NCBI RefSeq assembly: GCF_958301595.1
Contig: NZ_CATQJU010000001.1
Location: forward strand, 124,001 to 188,000
Reading direction: 5' to 3'
Length of the DNA stretch: 64,000 nt
Source of the DNA: Porphyromonas vaginalis
Lineage (GTDB): Bacteria > Bacteroidota > Bacteroidia > Bacteroidales > Porphyromonadaceae
Below the pieces are notes generated by a model. It was given only the letters and a program-made list of their open reading frames with translations, was not told the origin of the DNA and did not search any database. The first letter of the stretch is position 1. Every line of letters starts with the position of its first letter. Positions 34,298 to 43,796 of the stretch are shown here, in pieces. Made by a program: the position numbers and the translations under genes.

Positions 34298-34515
34298 CCA
34301 TAAACGGGGACTCTCGATTTCACAAGTCTCAAGTACGTTTAGGCATTTCGCTTTTCCGCACCCCAGCGATCACTGCATTCGCACAGCTCAAAGTCGGAGG
34401 ACTAGGCTTGTCTCAGCAAGGCGAGCGCATACCCGCCACAAGACAAGTCTCCACCGGACGATTGCCCCTACCTTTGCGTCAACCACTGGGGAACAAGTCT
34501 CTCCAATGCCACAAG

Positions 34516-34559
34516 CCCCCCCCTCACCTAAGTGCCTCTGTACACTCCAGGTGGGGGGG
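34516..34559. other. GC-rich hairpin in the prs-secreted protein interval
   Basis: CCCCCC-TCACCT and AGGTGGGGGG can pair over 10-11 bp around about 20 bases. There is no T-run on either strand. The rest of 34298-34650 shows nothing I can name. Confidence 0.35.
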
Positions 34560-34650
34560 TATATATTAGGGAGTCTTCTCCCCCTTGTAGCTCTATGTGA
34601 AGCTGGATATATGAGTCGGCAAATCTGACACAAGACTCATGTTATCACGC

Positions 34651-34670
34651 AAAAAGCCTAGCTAAGGCTT
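34651..34670 (-). terminator. Terminator overlapping the stop codon of the 655-residue secreted protein gene
   Basis: Minus-strand AAGCCT-TAGCT-AGGCTT followed by TTT; the TAG stop lies in the loop and stem. It ends the three-gene secreted-protein operon. Confidence 0.65.
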
Positions 34671-36629
34671 GACAACTTTATAGGAGGTGTTATTGATAGT
34701 TAGTAGATAAACTCCACTAGGAAGGGCATAAGCCTCTACAGCGTCACTCTCTCCTTCAGCAATCAAGTCTCCAGAAATACTATGTAGCTGCCAAATGCTC
34801 TTGCCGAAGGGGATAATCCACACCTGTCCTACAGGATGATAGCATGGCGAGAACTTGTTATCGATAGAGATGGTCGGGATAGCATCAGCCTTGACAAATT
34901 GCACTGACACGTTAATATCCGCATTGAGGGTGACTCTGTAGACGGGGTTCTTGTCGTTTACTATCTCCCCATTATAAGTCCATTTTTCAATTGTGTATCC
35001 TTCATCTTCAAATGGGTGTGCCTCAAAAGTAATCTCTGTACCCTCTAGTAGAGAAGCTCCTGAAGATACAACAAGTCCATTGGCTAGAGCAGTGACCATA
35101 CCACCTTCTCCATTAAACTGAAATGAGACTTTGTGTTTCTTTACTTCCTTGACTAGGAGTTCTACATTGACGGATTCATTGGGCATTGTGAGTTTTAGTG
35201 TTGGACTTCCCATAGCATTTGTTGAGCCATTTACCTTCCAATGGTCGACGATGTAGTTGTCGTTGTCCTGTAGTGAGAATAAGACCTCATCCCCCTCGTG
35301 TAGTAGTACTCCAGAAGTTATTGTTTTACCCCCGCATGTGGCTGTAACTAGAGTGTCTACACTCTTAGGCCAGCTGAAGGATAGCGTGTATGTGGGAGGG
35401 GTGATGGGCTTAAATGCTGCCGAGATCTCTACATCTTCTGAAAGGCGATGATGGTAGAGGCTTCCTCCTTCAGTTGATGCTGTAAGGCTAGAGGCTGGGA
35501 TGAAGAGGGTGTTGATACGTATTCCCTCAATGGTATAGCCATCTTGCGGAGTCACGACGATGGTAATCTGATCTCCAATAGGCAGAGTGCTGGGCATATT
35601 TAATTCGGTCCCTGATGAAGAGAGGACTTTTAGCGTACCTTCAGTTGCTGGGGGAGTAATCCAAGATATGGATGCTTTTTGCTCTTTAGCTTTATAGGTT
35701 GCAGCAATAGAGATGTCGCTCTGCACTGTGTACTGAATACCTTCGGTAGCATGATCAGAGATGTTGAGTTCGTCGCGAGAAAACTGTTTTTCTCCTATCT
35801 GCAGAGATTCGATCTCGAAGCCTTCGTATTCGAAAGCTGTTACTTCGATAATTGTCTCTGGCTGCACTTTAGCTTTGTCTTGAATTTCTTCTTTAGTATA
35901 GAAGTCCACAACGGATATCCGCCCGTGATTCTCATCTGGCGCTGTAATCGTCACCTCACATTCTTGGGCAGTGGGCTTGTAAGTCGCAACTATAGAGATG
36001 TCGCTCTGCACAGTGTACTGAATACCTTCGGTAGCATGATCAGAGATGTTGAGCTCGTCACGAGAGAGCTGTTTCTCTCCTATCTGTAGAGATTCGATTT
36101 CGAATCCTTCGTACTCGAAAGCTGTTACTTCGATGATTGTCTCTGGTTGCACTTTGGCTTTGTCTTGAATCTCCTCTTTAGTATAGAAGTCCACAACGGC
36201 TATCCGCCCATACGCGCTATTGGGCTCAGCAATAGTTATGGTGAAGTCTTTCGGCTGAGGTGTCTCTACCTTATCTAGATATACAGTATATGAGAGCATA
36301 TAGCCAGTGGCGGTATGCTTGATTGTGGCTCGCCCTTCACTATCGAGGAGGGGAGTCAGGGTGTCGTTTTTGTATTTGACACCATCAAGCCAAATAAAGT
36401 CAATCTTGTATCCTGCATTAGGGGTTGCTGTGATGGTTAGCAGGGTTCCTTGGGGAACTTTATCCCAGCTATCGTAAGAGTGGCCCTGCTCATCGGTGCA
36501 GGTTATGGTCGCTGAGCCTTTTGGCTCTACCTCGAGACCTAGAGACACCTTTCCCTGAGCATACACGATGGTGCTGCTGGTCAGGAGGAGTAGTGTACAT
36601 AGGATGTGATGAAGGTTGATATAACGCAT
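34662..36629 (-). CDS. Secreted multi-repeat protein with InlB-type repeats and T9SS-like C-terminal domain
   Basis: A 655-residue protein: signal peptide (MRYINLHHILCTLLLLTSSTIVYAQ), then a chain of about six 'bacterial repeat' beta units of the Listeria-Bacteroides type, recognised by phrases such as ITATPNAGYKIDFIWLDG, VTPQDGYTIEGIRI and EAHPFEDEGYTIEKWTYNG. Two consecutive 95-residue units are nearly identical (around FYTKEEIQDKAKVQPETIIE). The C-terminal 75 residues (SIWQLHSISGDLIAEG ... LPSGVYLLTINNTSYKVVKP) fit a T9SS type A sorting domain. It is last gene of an operon with two other T9SS-like cargo genes. Likely a cell-surface or shed adhesin-like protein; the ligand is unknown. Confidence 0.8.
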   Translation of the reverse strand: MRYINLHHILCTLLLLTSSTIVYAQGKVSLGLEVEPKGSATITCTDEQGHSYDSWDKVPQGTLLTITATPNAGYKIDFIWLDGVKYKNDTLTPLLDSEGRATIKHTATGYMLSYTVYLDKVETPQPKDFTITIAEPNSAYGRIAVVDFYTKEEIQDKAKVQPETIIEVTAFEYEGFEIESLQIGEKQLSRDELNISDHATEGIQYTVQSDISIVATYKPTAQECEVTITAPDENHGRISVVDFYTKEEIQDKAKVQPETIIEVTAFEYEGFEIESLQIGEKQFSRDELNISDHATEGIQYTVQSDISIAATYKAKEQKASISWITPPATEGTLKVLSSSGTELNMPSTLPIGDQITIVVTPQDGYTIEGIRINTLFIPASSLTASTEGGSLYHHRLSEDVEISAAFKPITPPTYTLSFSWPKSVDTLVTATCGGKTITSGVLLHEGDEVLFSLQDNDNYIVDHWKVNGSTNAMGSPTLKLTMPNESVNVELLVKEVKKHKVSFQFNGEGGMVTALANGLVVSSGASLLEGTEITFEAHPFEDEGYTIEKWTYNGEIVNDKNPVYRVTLNADINVSVQFVKADAIPTISIDNKFSPCYHPVGQVWIIPFGKSIWQLHSISGDLIAEGESDAVEAYALPSGVYLLTINNTSYKVVKP

Positions 36630-36684
36630 TGTAGTATTTGGTCTAAATATAGTTTGTCTTGTTGTAAAAGTAGGGGGAGGGACT

Positions 36685-38250
36685 TTAGGAGATTATGATT
36701 TTCTGTGCGTAATCTCCGCATATAATGATGTAGGTGCCTGGAGAAAGCTGTAGGTGAACTTGAGTATTTGGCTCTACTCTTGTAACCTCAGTTCCTCGAC
36801 TGTCATATAGAAAAGCAGTGTTAGTTCTGCTTCTCTCATCTCTTAGGTCGATAGTCAAGGTGTGACCACTTGTCTTGATGATAGGATTGCTTACGAACTT
36901 CTCTTGGCTAGGTCGGGAGATAGCATTCCATTGATCATTGCCTATAACGACCCTCTCTCTTACTAGGCGACCATCATTGTATAGTAATCCTGACGCAGAG
37001 GGGTCAAAGGTTACACCTTGAGGCTCCAGAATAGATACCCCATACAACTGCATCGATTGGAATCCGATGAGAGAGGCACCATCATTGGGGCGCGTACAGT
37101 TCATTTCAACGTAAGCGTCTTCGATGGTTAGGTGAGCACTGTTTTCTTTTAGTCCTCCTATGGCATAGTATCCAGAAGCGTAGACATTTGTCTTTTTGAT
37201 GGTTAGGGACTGCCGATCATCTATGGTTATGGCAGATGCTCCCAGCTTTAAATCTTTCGTCTCGACAAAGAGTTTCCCAGGACCAGTGATAATTAGGGGC
37301 CCTCGACTGTAGATGCTAGCATATACGCTCCAAGCTTGACAGACCCCATACACTTCAATCGTCAAGGGCGGGTCAGTCTCGTCATGAAAGTTCTCAATAT
37401 TGGGAACATTCATATTGTAGTACTCTAGATTGCATATCTTAAGAAGATTGATGTTTGGATTGTAGTACGCATAGCTTCCTGGTATTACAGAGTTTGGGAA
37501 GATATTGGATGCATTTTGTGTCGTGATATCAATGTCGTTGATACGCAGTGGATACTTGTTGTTCCGTTTTAGCTGGAAGAGACCCGAATTCGCATTGCCG
37601 TCTTTCCCAATTATTGCGGAGAAGGAAGGGCCATCCTCTGGAGTCTTAATGCCTACTCGTCCACCTTGAGGCTGCATGATATCCGTCCTCTTGATACTGA
37701 TGCGATTCATTGCCCCAACAAGACCAGTGCTAGTCCAATTTACATGATCGAAGACCAGCAACCCGTGTCCACGAGATAATGAAGCAACAGCAAAAGCTCC
37801 ATCTACACCTACAACGTCGACAGTGCACTCCTTGAATCGAAGGATAGCCTCAGGGCTATTCATCGCAAAAGCTCCAGAAGAGGGCTTTGGGCAAGATACT
37901 TTGAGTTTTCCACTGCCTATTACTGTCACATATCCCTCGGTATATAATCCGAATTTATCAGCGTTGACTGAGCACTCTCCATCGACTCGGACGATGACCT
38001 CATCTAGGGCTTTGGTAACCTTTATTCCATAGTCTAGGGAGGCGTCTCGCAGAGAGAGCGTACGAGTCCTAGAGTCATACGAGATGCACCCATCCTTGCC
38101 TGCTCCAAGTCCAGCCAGTACGTTTGACGCATTATCTGGCGTAATGAGGACGTTGTCTACGGTGATTGTTTGAGCAGGCAAGATGGTAGGAGATAGTATT
38201 AAGATGAAAAAAACGAGTGTCGTATAAACGACGGAGGCGTATCGAGGCAT
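36685..38250 (-). CDS. Secreted beta-repeat protein with T9SS-like C-terminal domain (paralogue A)
   Basis: A 521-residue protein with a signal peptide (hydrophobic VVYTTLVFFILILSP). Its mature start is TITVDNVLITPDNASNVLAG, followed by GCISYDSRTRTLSLRDASL. A second, similar module begins in the middle (ITTQNASNIFP...SYAYYNPNINLLKICNLEY). Between them are right-handed-helix-like strands (VIGSGKLKV, LIITGPGKLFV). This is the pattern of 'carbohydrate-binding domain-containing' beta-helix surface proteins. The last 45 residues (FLYDSRGTEVTRVEPN ... LSPGTYIIICG) look like a T9SS sorting domain. It lies 37 bases downstream of its paralogue and in the same operon. Confidence 0.8.
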   Translation of the reverse strand: MPRYASVVYTTLVFFILILSPTILPAQTITVDNVLITPDNASNVLAGLGAGKDGCISYDSRTRTLSLRDASLDYGIKVTKALDEVIVRVDGECSVNADKFGLYTEGYVTVIGSGKLKVSCPKPSSGAFAMNSPEAILRFKECTVDVVGVDGAFAVASLSRGHGLLVFDHVNWTSTGLVGAMNRISIKRTDIMQPQGGRVGIKTPEDGPSFSAIIGKDGNANSGLFQLKRNNKYPLRINDIDITTQNASNIFPNSVIPGSYAYYNPNINLLKICNLEYYNMNVPNIENFHDETDPPLTIEVYGVCQAWSVYASIYSRGPLIITGPGKLFVETKDLKLGASAITIDDRQSLTIKKTNVYASGYYAIGGLKENSAHLTIEDAYVEMNCTRPNDGASLIGFQSMQLYGVSILEPQGVTFDPSASGLLYNDGRLVRERVVIGNDQWNAISRPSQEKFVSNPIIKTSGHTLTIDLRDERSRTNTAFLYDSRGTEVTRVEPNTQVHLQLSPGTYIIICGDYAQKIIIS

Positions 38251-38287
38251 AATGATTATTTATTGGATGAGAGTTGTCAATCTTACA

Positions 38288-39838
38288 TTAAGGGATTAGA
38301 ATCGTCTGATGGTATAGACCTAACTCTAGGATATAAACACCAGAGAGTAGAGGAATGGTGACTTGTCTTGTCAGTAGTTGCTCATAGATGAGCTCTCCTA
38401 ATAGTGTGTACACCTTGATAGTCATCGGGGAGGCGGGCTGTCCTATCGACAGCTGTCCTAGTGACGTTGATATACTGGGTGTAGAGGGGCGTGTGTGTTG
38501 TACCGAATTCGCTCGAGCTATCTGTATAGGCTCTTTGCATAGTGTAACTCCATCGGTAGTCGCCCCACATAGGTTAGCGTCAAAGCGAACCCCCTGAGGA
38601 TTAATAAAGGAAACTCGTTGTAAGACGAGAGCGTCAAAGCCCTCAATAGTCGCTCCTCTTGTCTTATTGGTGCAGGTGAGCTCGAGGGTCGCATTATCGA
38701 TCAGTAGGCGACTTTGTAGACGAATCCCTCCTAGGGCAAAAGGACCACTAGCAAAGAGATGACAGTCTCGTACTGTGAGCGTGTCTTTGTCTGCGATGAG
38801 GATGCCTCCATAGTCTTGGCTGCCATCATCGGCATATACTTTGATTGATCCAGAACCTTGTATACAGGTATTGCCAAAGAGGAGCATCCCCGAGAGCTTG
38901 CTGTGTAGTTCTACATTGCCTTCCAGATCAATGGTTAGGGTCTTGTCGATGGGAGCAAAGCGAGAGAATATCCCATTCTCTAGGTTGGTGTCGAGGACTA
39001 GATTTTTGAGGTATAGTGTGTTGCTCTTGGGGTCATAACTGGCAGAGCCGGAAGTGCCAGTGGAGGCAAGGATGTCGGATGCATTATCACGGGTCACTTG
39101 AGTCTGTCCGATGGCAATGGGATAGCTTTGATCAGGTGCGATCTGTAGTAGACCATAGTTGAGCTTATCATCGGAAATTGTAGCTATGACGGCACATGTA
39201 TAGCCCCAGTTATCATTGAGCTGTCCGAGATATACTTGATCCTTATTGACTATATCGCACCCCTGTAGGTATAGCTCCTTCATTCCAGCTACAAGTCCAA
39301 TGCTAGAGAAGTGAGCATCCTCGATTATGACATATCCCTCTCTCTTTACAGGGGAAAAGAGAGCCTCGCCATCATTGCTGTCATTTACAGCTTCGACGCG
39401 CACCGTAGTCTTGCTTATTTTAAGGTAAAGCTCATCTTGCATCCCGCTGATAGAAAAGCCTCGGGCATATCTTCCCGAGCTACGAATGTATAAGCTCCCA
39501 GAGCCTTGTATGAGTACAGGAGAAAAGATTTGAAAAGCCCAGTTCTTGGTGATTATTTCATTCTTTCCTTCGAGTTGTACCGTGATAAGCTGGTCTGGAC
39601 GCTCTCCCGTTATTTTGATGCTATTGGTCAATTTCGCTCCTCGGAGTGTTAGAGTATAAGTCTTGTAATCAAAGCTAACACAGCCATCTCTGCCCTCTCC
39701 TTGCCCCTTGAGGACATTTGCTGCATTGCTCTCTGAGACTTCGACATTATCTACATAAAGCTGTAACGGTGTAGCCACTAGAGATGACGGTATGAGTCCT
39801 CCTAAAATGAGAAGTATGCAAAAGATATATGCTTTCAT
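38288..39838 (-). CDS. Secreted beta-repeat protein with T9SS-like C-terminal domain (paralogue B)
   Basis: A 516-residue protein and first gene of the operon. Signal peptide MKAYIFCILLILGGLIPSSLVA, then LYVDNVEVSESNAANVLKG and GCVSFDYKTYTLTLRGAKL, closely matching the start of paralogue A. The second module begins VTRDNASDILAS...SASYDPKSNTLYLKNLVL. Strand repeats such as VLIQGSGSLYI and CIQGSGSIKVYADD recur. The C-terminal region IKVYTLLGELIYEQLL...PLLSGVYILELG is a T9SS-like sorting domain. Divergence between A and B is substantial outside the module starts, so the duplication is old. Confidence 0.8.
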   Translation of the reverse strand: MKAYIFCILLILGGLIPSSLVATPLQLYVDNVEVSESNAANVLKGQGEGRDGCVSFDYKTYTLTLRGAKLTNSIKITGERPDQLITVQLEGKNEIITKNWAFQIFSPVLIQGSGSLYIRSSGRYARGFSISGMQDELYLKISKTTVRVEAVNDSNDGEALFSPVKREGYVIIEDAHFSSIGLVAGMKELYLQGCDIVNKDQVYLGQLNDNWGYTCAVIATISDDKLNYGLLQIAPDQSYPIAIGQTQVTRDNASDILASTGTSGSASYDPKSNTLYLKNLVLDTNLENGIFSRFAPIDKTLTIDLEGNVELHSKLSGMLLFGNTCIQGSGSIKVYADDGSQDYGGILIADKDTLTVRDCHLFASGPFALGGIRLQSRLLIDNATLELTCTNKTRGATIEGFDALVLQRVSFINPQGVRFDANLCGATTDGVTLCKEPIQIARANSVQHTRPSTPSISTSLGQLSIGQPASPMTIKVYTLLGELIYEQLLTRQVTIPLLSGVYILELGLYHQTILIP

Positions 39839-39907
39839 ATGCGCTAGCGTTTGTTGATGTGTGGTAATCGAAGGATTGCTCTAAAAAAGGCTGTTTCCAT
39901 GACGGCA

Positions 39908-39938
39908 CAAAGGTATCGCTGCTTGATTGATAACACAA
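39908..39938 (-). promoter_or_regulatory. Promoter of the three-gene secreted-protein operon (TTG - 20 bp - TACCTTTG)
   Basis: Minus-strand TTG (complement of 39936-39938), a 20 bp spacer and TACCTTTG (complement of 39908-39915), 70 bases before the first start codon. Confidence 0.6.
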
Positions 39939-40337
39939 TACCCACTGTGAGGTATATTTACTTGCAGTCTGTATCTCGCTCCGCAGTACCCAGTAGCACA
40001 TACAATTTTTGAATCTAGGTGTTTGCAGTTTTTCGGCGACCTTTCCTCCTATCTATGCATCCGTCAATAATAGTTTCGGCTGTCCGATAGAATCCGAGAT
40101 TCCGCAACTCTCACGAGTAGCGATTTGTAGGAAGTCGACGGTTTGTGCATCAGCATCCGTTAAATACTACATTATGAACTTCTTGACTTTAAAGCTCATC
40201 TCGCTTTGACACAAGAGACGCACAGACCATAGACTCCCCACAATTCGCTACACCTCAGCGTGTTAATCCTACTCGTAATGAAAGCTGCAGAATCTTACGG
40301 GGGAGTACGAGCGATCTCGTTCTAATCTCTTTTTTTG
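39939..40337. other. Intergenic region without a recognisable gene
   Basis: Contains only a faint relative of the M5 repeat around 40115-40165 (gtagcgatttgtaggaag ... gcatccgttaaa). The short ORF across it has no protein-like character. Confidence 0.4.
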
Positions 40338-40345
40338 TACCTTTG
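40338..40345 (+). promoter_or_regulatory. -7 element TACCTTTG for the bamD operon
   Basis: TACCTTTG 29 bases before the bamD start codon, preceded by a T-rich run. The -33 is unclear. Confidence 0.55.
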
Positions 40346-40374
40346 CGTGCAATGGTATCCTGTAGGTATTAAGT

Positions 40375-41187
40375 ATGACAAGACAAACGCTCATCAGCCT
40401 CTTCGCTCTCAGCTGGCTCCTACTCACGAGTAGTTGTGCTGAGTATATGCGCATACAGAAGTCTAAAGACCCCACGCTCCGCTACTCTTATGCCAAGAAG
40501 TACTACAACGAGGGTAAGTATGGCCGCGTGGCTGAGCTTATGGTCGATGTCTTACCTCACTACGAAGGCACGCAGGAGGGTGCACAGGCTCTCTACATCA
40601 TGGCCGACGCACTCCTACAAAACAAGCAGGAGTCTAGTGCAGCAGAGTACTTTCGCAGGCTGTACAGCAAGTACCCACAGGATCCACGAGCCGCAGAGGC
40701 TCACTACAAGACGGGACTAGCACTATACCGTATAGCTCCCGATCCACGACTAGATCAGTCTGTCACCTACAGTGCGCTCAAGGAGCTCCAGAGCTACCTA
40801 GAGGCTTATCCTCAGAGTGAGCATCGTAAGGAGGTCGAGCAGATGCTCTTTGACCTGCAGGACAACCTAGCCAAGAAAGAGCTAATCACCGCAGACCTAT
40901 ACTACAACCTGGGTACCTACCTAGGTAACAACTACATATCGGCCATCATCACGGCCCGCAATGCGCTCAAAGCCTATCCCTACACCAAGCATCGTGAGGA
41001 TCTACTCTTTATCATTGTAGAGGCCTCCTACCAGCAGGCGATGAATAGCGTAGAGAGCAAGAAGCAGGGACGTCTACGCGAGGTCATAGACGCTTACTAT
41101 AACTATGAGAACGCCTTCCCCGAGGGGAAGCACATCAAGCGTGCTAAGACACTGCGTGACCGCGCACAGCGCATGATAGTCAGCTAA
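40375..41187 (+). CDS. bamD: Outer-membrane protein assembly factor BamD
   Basis: A 270-residue lipoprotein (LLLTSSC, Cys21), a component of the BAM complex that inserts beta-barrel proteins in the outer membrane. The mature chain is five TPR-like helix pairs; seen are YAKKYYNEGKYGRVAELM, ALYIMADALLQNKQESSAAE, FRRLYSKYPQDPRAAEAHYK and YLEAYPQSEHRKEVEQM, matching the BamD family. It leads the Bacteroidales cluster bamD - omega-like subunit - DUF4293, with 61 and 31 base gaps, from the -7 element at 40338. Confidence 0.94.
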   Translation: MTRQTLISLFALSWLLLTSSCAEYMRIQKSKDPTLRYSYAKKYYNEGKYGRVAELMVDVLPHYEGTQEGAQALYIMADALLQNKQESSAAEYFRRLYSKYPQDPRAAEAHYKTGLALYRIAPDPRLDQSVTYSALKELQSYLEAYPQSEHRKEVEQMLFDLQDNLAKKELITADLYYNLGTYLGNNYISAIITARNALKAYPYTKHREDLLFIIVEASYQQAMNSVESKKQGRLREVIDAYYNYENAFPEGKHIKRAKTLRDRAQRMIVS

Positions 41188-41248
41188 ACAAAAGCAGAGA
41201 TACTTCCTCTGGCACTACACTCACATACTAAGACTCCAATTTCGCATT

Positions 41249-41587
41249 ATGACAACAACAAATAAGAAGCAATCCGTACCACAGACTACGATCACCCGCT
41301 CCCTGCCTGAGCTCTGGGAGCAGACGGGAAATATCTACGAGACCGTACGTATCATCTCCAAGCGTGCTAATCAAATCTCCGTAGAGATGCGTGACGAGAT
41401 ACGCGAGAAGATACAAGAGGTGGCCAACTATCAGGAGGCTCTCGATGAGACACCCACAGAAAATAGTGAGCAGATTGAGATCTCTAAGTACTACGAGCAG
41501 CTACCCAAGCCTACGCTCGTGGCTACCACCGAGTTTCTCAATGGCGAGGTGTACTTCCGTCTACCAAACGAGGAGTCACAGGACTAA
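41249..41587 (+). CDS. rpoZ: RNA polymerase omega-like subunit (Rpb6/RpoZ family)
   Basis: A 112-residue cytoplasmic protein. The N-terminal part (NIYETVRIISKRANQISVEMRDEI) aligns with the omega/Rpb6 core that clasps the beta' C-terminus; the C-terminal part ENSEQIEISKYYEQLPKPTLVATTEFLNGEVYFR is the characteristic Bacteroidetes extension. Position between bamD and a DUF4293 gene is the conserved arrangement in this order and supports the call. Confidence 0.85.
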   Translation: MTTTNKKQSVPQTTITRSLPELWEQTGNIYETVRIISKRANQISVEMRDEIREKIQEVANYQEALDETPTENSEQIEISKYYEQLPKPTLVATTEFLNGEVYFRLPNEESQD

Positions 41588-41618
41588 GTAGAGCAAATCT
41601 CTAGATCGTACCCGCACT

Positions 41619-42080
41619 ATGTGGCAACGCATTCAGACTCTATACCTATTCCTCAGTGGGGTGACAGCAACCCTACTACTGCTCCTGACGCTCTTTACCG
41701 TCGTGCCTTCGGGTGCGGATATGAGCTACTCAGCCAACTTTACGGGTCTCGTAGCAAGGGGATGGACTAGCATTAAGTACTTTAATCTAGTCTCTTTCGT
41801 ACTCACCTCACTGGTGACGATCCTCTCCTTTGCGACGATCTTCCTCTACAAGCGACGCAAGCTACAGATACGCTTGACGATCATCGGACTCCTCCTGATG
41901 GTCGCTGCTATCGTTGCTTTCGGCTATATGCTCTGGCGACAGGCTGATCTCCTGCAGGCGACGACCCAGATATGCTTTTGGATCGTACTGCCGATCATCA
42001 ATCTACTGTGCCAGTACCTGGCTATGCGCAATATCATCAAGGACGACATACTCGTCCGTGCCTCCAATAGACTACGCTAG
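41619..42080 (+). CDS. DUF4293 family membrane protein
   Basis: A 153-residue inner-membrane protein with four hydrophobic segments: TLYLFLSGVTATLLLLLTLF, YFNLVSFVLTSLVTILSF, IGLLLMVAAIVAFGYML and CFWIVLPIINLLCQYLA. The N-terminal MWQRIQTLYL and the C-terminal LAMRNIIKDD are typical of DUF4293. Function unknown; the gene follows bamD and rpoZ as in other Bacteroidales. Confidence 0.88.
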   Translation: MWQRIQTLYLFLSGVTATLLLLLTLFTVVPSGADMSYSANFTGLVARGWTSIKYFNLVSFVLTSLVTILSFATIFLYKRRKLQIRLTIIGLLLMVAAIVAFGYMLWRQADLLQATTQICFWIVLPIINLLCQYLAMRNIIKDDILVRASNRLR

Positions 42081-42152
42081 TACAGACTCCTACGCTAGAC
42101 AGTACCCGTAAGAGCCTACCTCATTCACCCACCACTATTCATTCGCTTTCCT

Positions 42153-43655
42153 ATGGCAATCATCTTCCCTGACACGTCTCACACCTTTGGCGAGTATCTG
42201 CTCATCCCAGGACTGACAACGCCCGAGTGCACTGTGGACAAGATCTCCCTACGCACTCCTCTAGCTAAGTATCGTCCTAGTGAGGGTGAGTCACGCATCA
42301 ATCTCAACATCCCCTTCGTATCGGCTATCATGCAGAGCGTCAGCAATGACACGATGGCGATAGCACTAGCACGAAACGGGGGACTATCCTTCATCTTCGG
42401 GTCACAGCCCATCGAGGAGGAAGCCGAGATGGTGGCTCGTGTCAAGAAGTTTAAGGCAGGCTTCGTGCGTAGCGATGCCAATGTTAGCCCTAAAGATACG
42501 CTCGCTGATGTGCTAGCTATCACGCAGCGTACGGGACACTCGACCATCGGAGTGACGGATGATGGCACCCCCGACGGCGTCCTATGTGGCATCGTCACCA
42601 GTAGAGACTATCGACTATCGACCGACTCGCTGGATCGCAAGGTGGCTGACTTTATGACTCCCTTCGAGCGCCTGACCACAGGACGCAAAGGGATCTCGCT
42701 CAGTGAGGCTAACGACATCATCTGGGCGCACAAACTAAATGCGCTCCCGATCATTGATGAGGAGCAGCGACTCTGCTACTTCGTATTCCGTAAGGACTAT
42801 GATAGCCACAAGGAGAACCCGCTCGAGCTACAGAATCCACACAATAAGACGCTCATGGTCGGTGCTGGTATCAACACCCGCGACTACAAGGAGCGCGTGC
42901 CTGCACTGGTAGAGGCTGGAGCTGACGTGCTCTGTATTGACTCGTCTGATGGCTTCTCGGTATGGCAGAAGGAGACCATCACTTGGATACGCGAGCAGTA
43001 TGGCGACAGCGTCATCGTAGGTGCCGGCAATGTGGTCGACCAGGACGGCTTCCGCTACCTCGTAGAGGCTGGCGCAGACTTTGTCAAAGTCGGCATCGGT
43101 GGTGGCTCTATCTGTATCACACGCGAGCAAAAAGGCATCGGCCGTGGTCAAGCCACGGCGGTCATCGACGTAGCTCAGGCACGTGACGACTACTACCGTG
43201 AGACAGGCATCTATGTGCCTATCTGTAGCGATGGTGGTATCGTACAGGACTACCACATGACGCTCGCACTGGCTATGGGTGCCGACTTCCTTATGATGGG
43301 TCGCTACTTCGCGCGCTTCGACGAGTCACCCACGGAGAAGCTCCGCATCGGCAATAACATTGTCAAGGAGTACTGGGGCGAGGGGTCAAACCGTGCGCAC
43401 AACTGGCAGCGCTATGACGGCGGAGGAGCCTCCACGACGATGAAGTTTGAGGAAGGCGTCGACAGCTACGTCCCCTACGCTGGTCCTATGAAGGACACAC
43501 TCGATCAGACGCTCAGCAAGATCAAAGCAACGATGAGTAGCTGTGGCACGGTCGACCTGAAGTCTCTCCGTGAGCATGCTAAGCTAACACTCGTCTCCTC
43601 TACCTCTATCATCGAGGGCGGCGCACACGATGTCATTCGCAAGGATCGCACTTAG
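42153..43655 (+). CDS. guaB: IMP dehydrogenase (GuaB)
   Basis: Oxidises IMP to XMP with NAD, the committed step of GMP synthesis. The 500-residue protein is a TIM barrel with an inserted CBS pair (about residues 105-225, [17 protein letters not shown]...[11 protein letters not shown]). The catalytic loop [18 protein letters not shown] contains Cys321; [13 protein letters not shown] and [11 protein letters not shown] are the substrate loops. The sequence is of the less common type in which [18 protein letters not shown] replaces the usual flap wording, but the key residues are in place. It lies 72 bases after the DUF4293 gene. Confidence 0.95.
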   Translation: MAIIFPDTSHTFGEYLLIPGLTTPECTVDKISLRTPLAKYRPSEGESRINLNIPFVSAIMQSVSNDTMAIALARNGGLSFIFGSQPIEEEAEMVARVKKFKAGFVRSDANVSPKDTLADVLAITQRTGHSTIGVTDDGTPDGVLCGIVTSRDYRLSTDSLDRKVADFMTPFERLTTGRKGISLSEANDIIWAHKLNALPIIDEEQRLCYFVFRKDYDSHKENPLELQNPHNKTLMVGAGINTRDYKERVPALVEAGADVLCIDSSDGFSVWQKETITWIREQYGDSVIVGAGNVVDQDGFRYLVEAGADFVKVGIGGGSICITREQKGIGRGQATAVIDVAQARDDYYRETGIYVPICSDGGIVQDYHMTLALAMGADFLMMGRYFARFDESPTEKLRIGNNIVKEYWGEGSNRAHNWQRYDGGGASTTMKFEEGVDSYVPYAGPMKDTLDQTLSKIKATMSSCGTVDLKSLREHAKLTLVSSTSIIEGGAHDVIRKDRT

Positions 43656-43796
43656 TGCACAGGCTCTTTAATCAGTCACGCCTATGCGCTTTGAACTATA
43701 TTGCGCAGGCTATTTAATCACGCAGGCTCTTTGATCGGTAGGGCATTATGCTCTCTGAGCAGTAGATAGTATCTCCTCGCTGAAGTATCGTATTTA

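Noticed and set aside
40009-40209. 66-codon ORF
   Set aside because: No coding character or neighbour logic; partly repeat-derived sequence.
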